This document shows, piece by piece, positions 13,325-15,141 of a DNA stretch of 15,141 bases. The notes under the pieces were generated by a model. It was not told the origin of the DNA and ran no database searches. It was given only the letters and a program-made list of their open reading frames with translations. The stretch is from JAJTHC01 sp044348005. Lineage in GTDB: Bacteria; Cyanobacteriota; Vampirovibrionia; Vampirovibrionales; JAJTHC01. Made by a program: the position numbers and the translations under genes. The stretch's first letter is position 1. Each line of letters opens with the position of its first letter. The DNA lies in contig JBIKTR010000025.1 of the NCBI GenBank assembly GCA_044348005.1, forward strand, positions 1 to 15,141, given 5' to 3'.

Positions 13325-14947
13325 ATGACCAGTCACACCATTCAAGACACACTCAGTAAGTACGATATTCACCCCCAACAATTGCTGGATTGGGAAGAAT
13401 CGCTAGATATTAAAATCCCCACAGATCTTCAAGGCAACAAGTTGTACACGCGTCAACACTTAAACCTTTTTAAAAACATTAAAAAACATATGGCCTTAGG
13501 ACGAAGCTTGGCACAAATCAAGCAAATCATTACCCTGCCCCCTGCTCAAGACGCTCAACCCGTTGAACGCAACGTAAATCGGGCGTGGGGCCATGTGCCT
13601 AGCATACAAAAAATAAAAACGCCCTCGACTCCCGTAACGGTTCCAACAACGAATCAAACCATGCCTCAACCCACCTTAAGCACAGTAACCAATCCCTTGC
13701 CTCAAGCCACTGAAAACAGAGGGGCTTCATTAAGTTTAGAAAGTGAAGCATTGTTGCAAACCTTTAAAGAAAGTGCAGATGCCGTTATACATCCAAATGA
13801 AGCAACGCCTCATCTTTCTCACAATATCCTTGAAACGGAAATCCCGTTTGAAATAGACGCCTTGCTTCAAGGCAATTCAAGCAATATCGCGTCCGATTCT
13901 GTAGCTACTGTTATAAATGCCCCTAGTGAAACGCCCTTTAACGAAGAAGCCCACATCATCCCAGCTGATGCACCCCCCCCCTCCCTCTCTGCGCAAACCG
14001 TAGAAGAAGACCTTTCGCAAGACGCTTCTTCTGCCCAAGCACCCGAACTTCACGTACAAGAAGCACCCATTGAAACGCCTTCAGAATGGGCCTATACACC
14101 GGCTATTATGTCCCCTCAAGCCTTGGTGGAATCCTTCAAAGATCGATCTGCCCCTACAACAGTGCAGTCCCCCGTCACTACTTCACGTAGTAGTATTTTA
14201 GAAAAGCATTCGACGGAAGCGAGTCCAACTCAGTATTTGTCGACACCTTTAGCAACAACACGAGAACAGCAAGAACAGTCATTACAAATTGTAGACAGGT
14301 TACTTACGGAAAAAGATTCGCTTCAAAACCGTTTGATTGAAGCTGAAAAGTTAAACTCTCACCTGTATAATGTAAATAATTTGTTCAATAAAAAAGTCAA
14401 GGAACTGACCACGCTCATTAAAACAATGAAGGATACGAATAATGAAGATGAGTTGATAAAGCTCATGGATGACAAAACCAAGTTGCAACGTCAATTGCTG
14501 GATGCTGAAAAAGAAAAACTAGACGCCCAGCGTCAAGCGGAAAAAGCAAAAGACGCTGAACAAAATGCACTTGCGGCTCAAAAATACTTGGCCGAAGAAC
14601 AAATAGCCCAGCGTCAAGGCTTTGCGGGCAATCGATTTTTAGGCAACTGGCGTGAATCGTTAAAACTGCGTGAAATTCAGTACGACACCTTTGGCCTAAA
14701 TGTGGAAGAACATCGGAGTCAGCATCGCTTAATTGATGTGGTTCCCACGCGAGTGGTGGGCAATGTGGCCTTTGTAACCACGCGTTACGCTTATCCAGAC
14801 AACACGCTATGGCATCGTTTAGAAACCTTAACCTTGGTTTACATGGAAGAAAATGAAGCCCAAGGCGAGTTGCAGGTTGATTATGTTTTAGATGGCATCC
14901 CTGTGTGTCGCGCCATTTACATGGCTCAGCTTGAACGAATCAGCTAG
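13325..14947 (+). CDS. MerR-like HTH protein with coiled coil and unrecognised C-terminal domain
   Basis: The N-terminus (about residues 6-72) looks like a MerR-type helix-turn-helix. It has a first helix pair with DWEESLDIKIP, a wing GNKLYTRQHLNLF, then IKKHMALGRSLAQIKQII. Residues about 73-312 are a Pro/Ser/Thr/Ala/Glu-rich, probably disordered linker. Residues 313-431 form a long charged coiled coil (EQSLQIVDRLLTEKDSLQNR through KLQRQLLDAEKEKLDAQRQ). Residues 432-540 are a compact mixed domain beginning NRFLGNWRESLKLREIQYD and ending VCRAIYMAQLERIS, which I do not recognise. No signal peptide or membrane segment. The build suggests a dimeric DNA-binding scaffold, not a classic small-molecule MerR sensor. 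A run of nine C at 13973-13981 lies inside the linker. GAAGGG lies about 11 bases before ATG 13325. It is a lone gene convergent with the 5S rRNA. Confidence 0.8.
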   Translation: MTSHTIQDTLSKYDIHPQQLLDWEESLDIKIPTDLQGNKLYTRQHLNLFKNIKKHMALGRSLAQIKQIITLPPAQDAQPVERNVNRAWGHVPSIQKIKTPSTPVTVPTTNQTMPQPTLSTVTNPLPQATENRGASLSLESEALLQTFKESADAVIHPNEATPHLSHNILETEIPFEIDALLQGNSSNIASDSVATVINAPSETPFNEEAHIIPADAPPPSLSAQTVEEDLSQDASSAQAPELHVQEAPIETPSEWAYTPAIMSPQALVESFKDRSAPTTVQSPVTTSRSSILEKHSTEASPTQYLSTPLATTREQQEQSLQIVDRLLTEKDSLQNRLIEAEKLNSHLYNVNNLFNKKVKELTTLIKTMKDTNNEDELIKLMDDKTKLQRQLLDAEKEKLDAQRQAEKAKDAEQNALAAQKYLAEEQIAQRQGFAGNRFLGNWRESLKLREIQYDTFGLNVEEHRSQHRLIDVVPTRVVGNVAFVTTRYAYPDNTLWHRLETLTLVYMEENEAQGELQVDYVLDGIPVCRAIYMAQLERIS

Positions 14948-14979
14948 GGTTTGTATATTTGAATAGCCCCCCCCCCCAC

Positions 14980-15017
14980 AAAAAAGGCCCCCCAGAGGCA
15001 CTGTGGCATCGGGGGGG
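14980..15017 (-). terminator. Terminator of the 5S rRNA / rRNA operon
   Basis: On the minus strand, GATGCCACAGTGCCTCT is looped out between CCCCCC (15016-15011) and GGGGGG (14993-14988), then CC and TTTTTT (14985-14980) follow. The hairpin begins about 12 bases after the 5S end. On the plus strand a run of 11 C (14967-14977) and A6 precede it, so it is directional. Confidence 0.8.
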
Positions 15018-15028
15018 ATGAAAAAGAA

Positions 15029-15141
15029 GATTAGGCGAAGGGCTATCTTTCCGGGGCGTCACCGCCCGAGTATTGTCGCTGCCTGCAGTCTTTACGGCCG
15101 TGTTCGGGATGGGAACGGGTGGACTCCTGAGGCTGAATCAC
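15029..15141 (-). rRNA. rrf: 5S ribosomal RNA, 5' end cut by the window edge
   Basis: The minus strand contains the canonical 5S loop region CCACCCGTTCCCATCCCGAA followed by CACGGCCGTAAAGACTGC, then the ACTCGGGCGGTGACGCCCCGG helix IV/V region, and ends in GCCCTTCGCCTAATC. About ten bases of the 5' strand of helix I are missing beyond 15141. The 3' end at about 15029 is estimated from alignment with known 5S RNAs. The 23S and 16S genes would be expected to the right, upstream in transcription. Confidence 0.93.

Noticed and set aside
14967..14977. Run of 11 C as a phase-variation tract
   Set aside because: It is outside any coding region, 20 bases past a stop codon and beside a terminator, so slippage would not change a protein.
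1..15141. Insertion sequence, prophage or integrative element
   Set aside because: No transposase, integrase, attachment-site duplication or phage gene is visible; only repeats without coding capacity occur.

Overview
The window looks like chromosomal DNA of a bacterium related to Cyanobacteria, most likely a non-photosynthetic Melainabacteria/Vampirovibrionia lineage. The main support is ribosomal protein S5, whose core (ERVIQIRRVTKVVKGGKKMS onward) resembles cyanobacterial S5. The window also carries an L30 gene, which Cyanobacteria proper generally lack, and a futalosine-pathway menaquinone gene. The placement rests on remembered family sequences, not on a search. Base composition is mid-GC, with one clearly AT-rich patch.

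Layout. 1-4354 is a minus-strand housekeeping block. CTP synthase (pyrG, 188-1846) has its own promoter. Upstream of it, asd and dapA form a lysine/diaminopimelate operon (4345 down to 2283) behind a near-consensus promoter. Immediately after the stop codons of pyrG and dapA lie two diverged copies of one structured repeat, whose hairpins are preserved by compensatory changes. A Fur-box-like palindrome and a promoter candidate (4453-4504) precede a plus-strand gene (4611-6260) for an unrecognised 549-residue protein with glycine-rich hydrophobic segments. A convergent terminator separates it from a minus-strand ribosomal cluster, rpsE-rpmD-rplO (7727 down to 6449). This is a fragment of the spc operon without rplR or secY at its edges.

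7728-8186 is a 459-base divergent non-coding region. Plus-strand surface-glycan genes follow: a GT-B glycosyltransferase (8187-9593), a hexapeptide-repeat acyltransferase (9609-10163) and a membrane-anchored GT2 glycosyltransferase (10201-11274). The last two are visibly AT-richer than their surroundings. Next comes mqnA (11351-12253), then a 21-bp tandem repeat array, then a minus-strand RelE/ParE-like toxin with a small upstream partner, a probable antitoxin.

The right end holds a plus-strand gene for a 540-residue protein with a MerR-like N-terminal helix-turn-helix, a long low-complexity linker containing a 9-C tract, a coiled coil and a conserved-looking C-terminal domain (13325-14947). 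It converges on the 3' end of a minus-strand 5S rRNA with a strong terminator, so an rRNA operon probably lies to the right of the window.

I see no transposase, integrase, tRNA, CRISPR array or phage gene. The best candidates for undescribed biology are the paired 3'-UTR repeat, the Fur-box-linked unknown membrane protein, the MerR/coiled-coil protein and the 21-bp tandem array.
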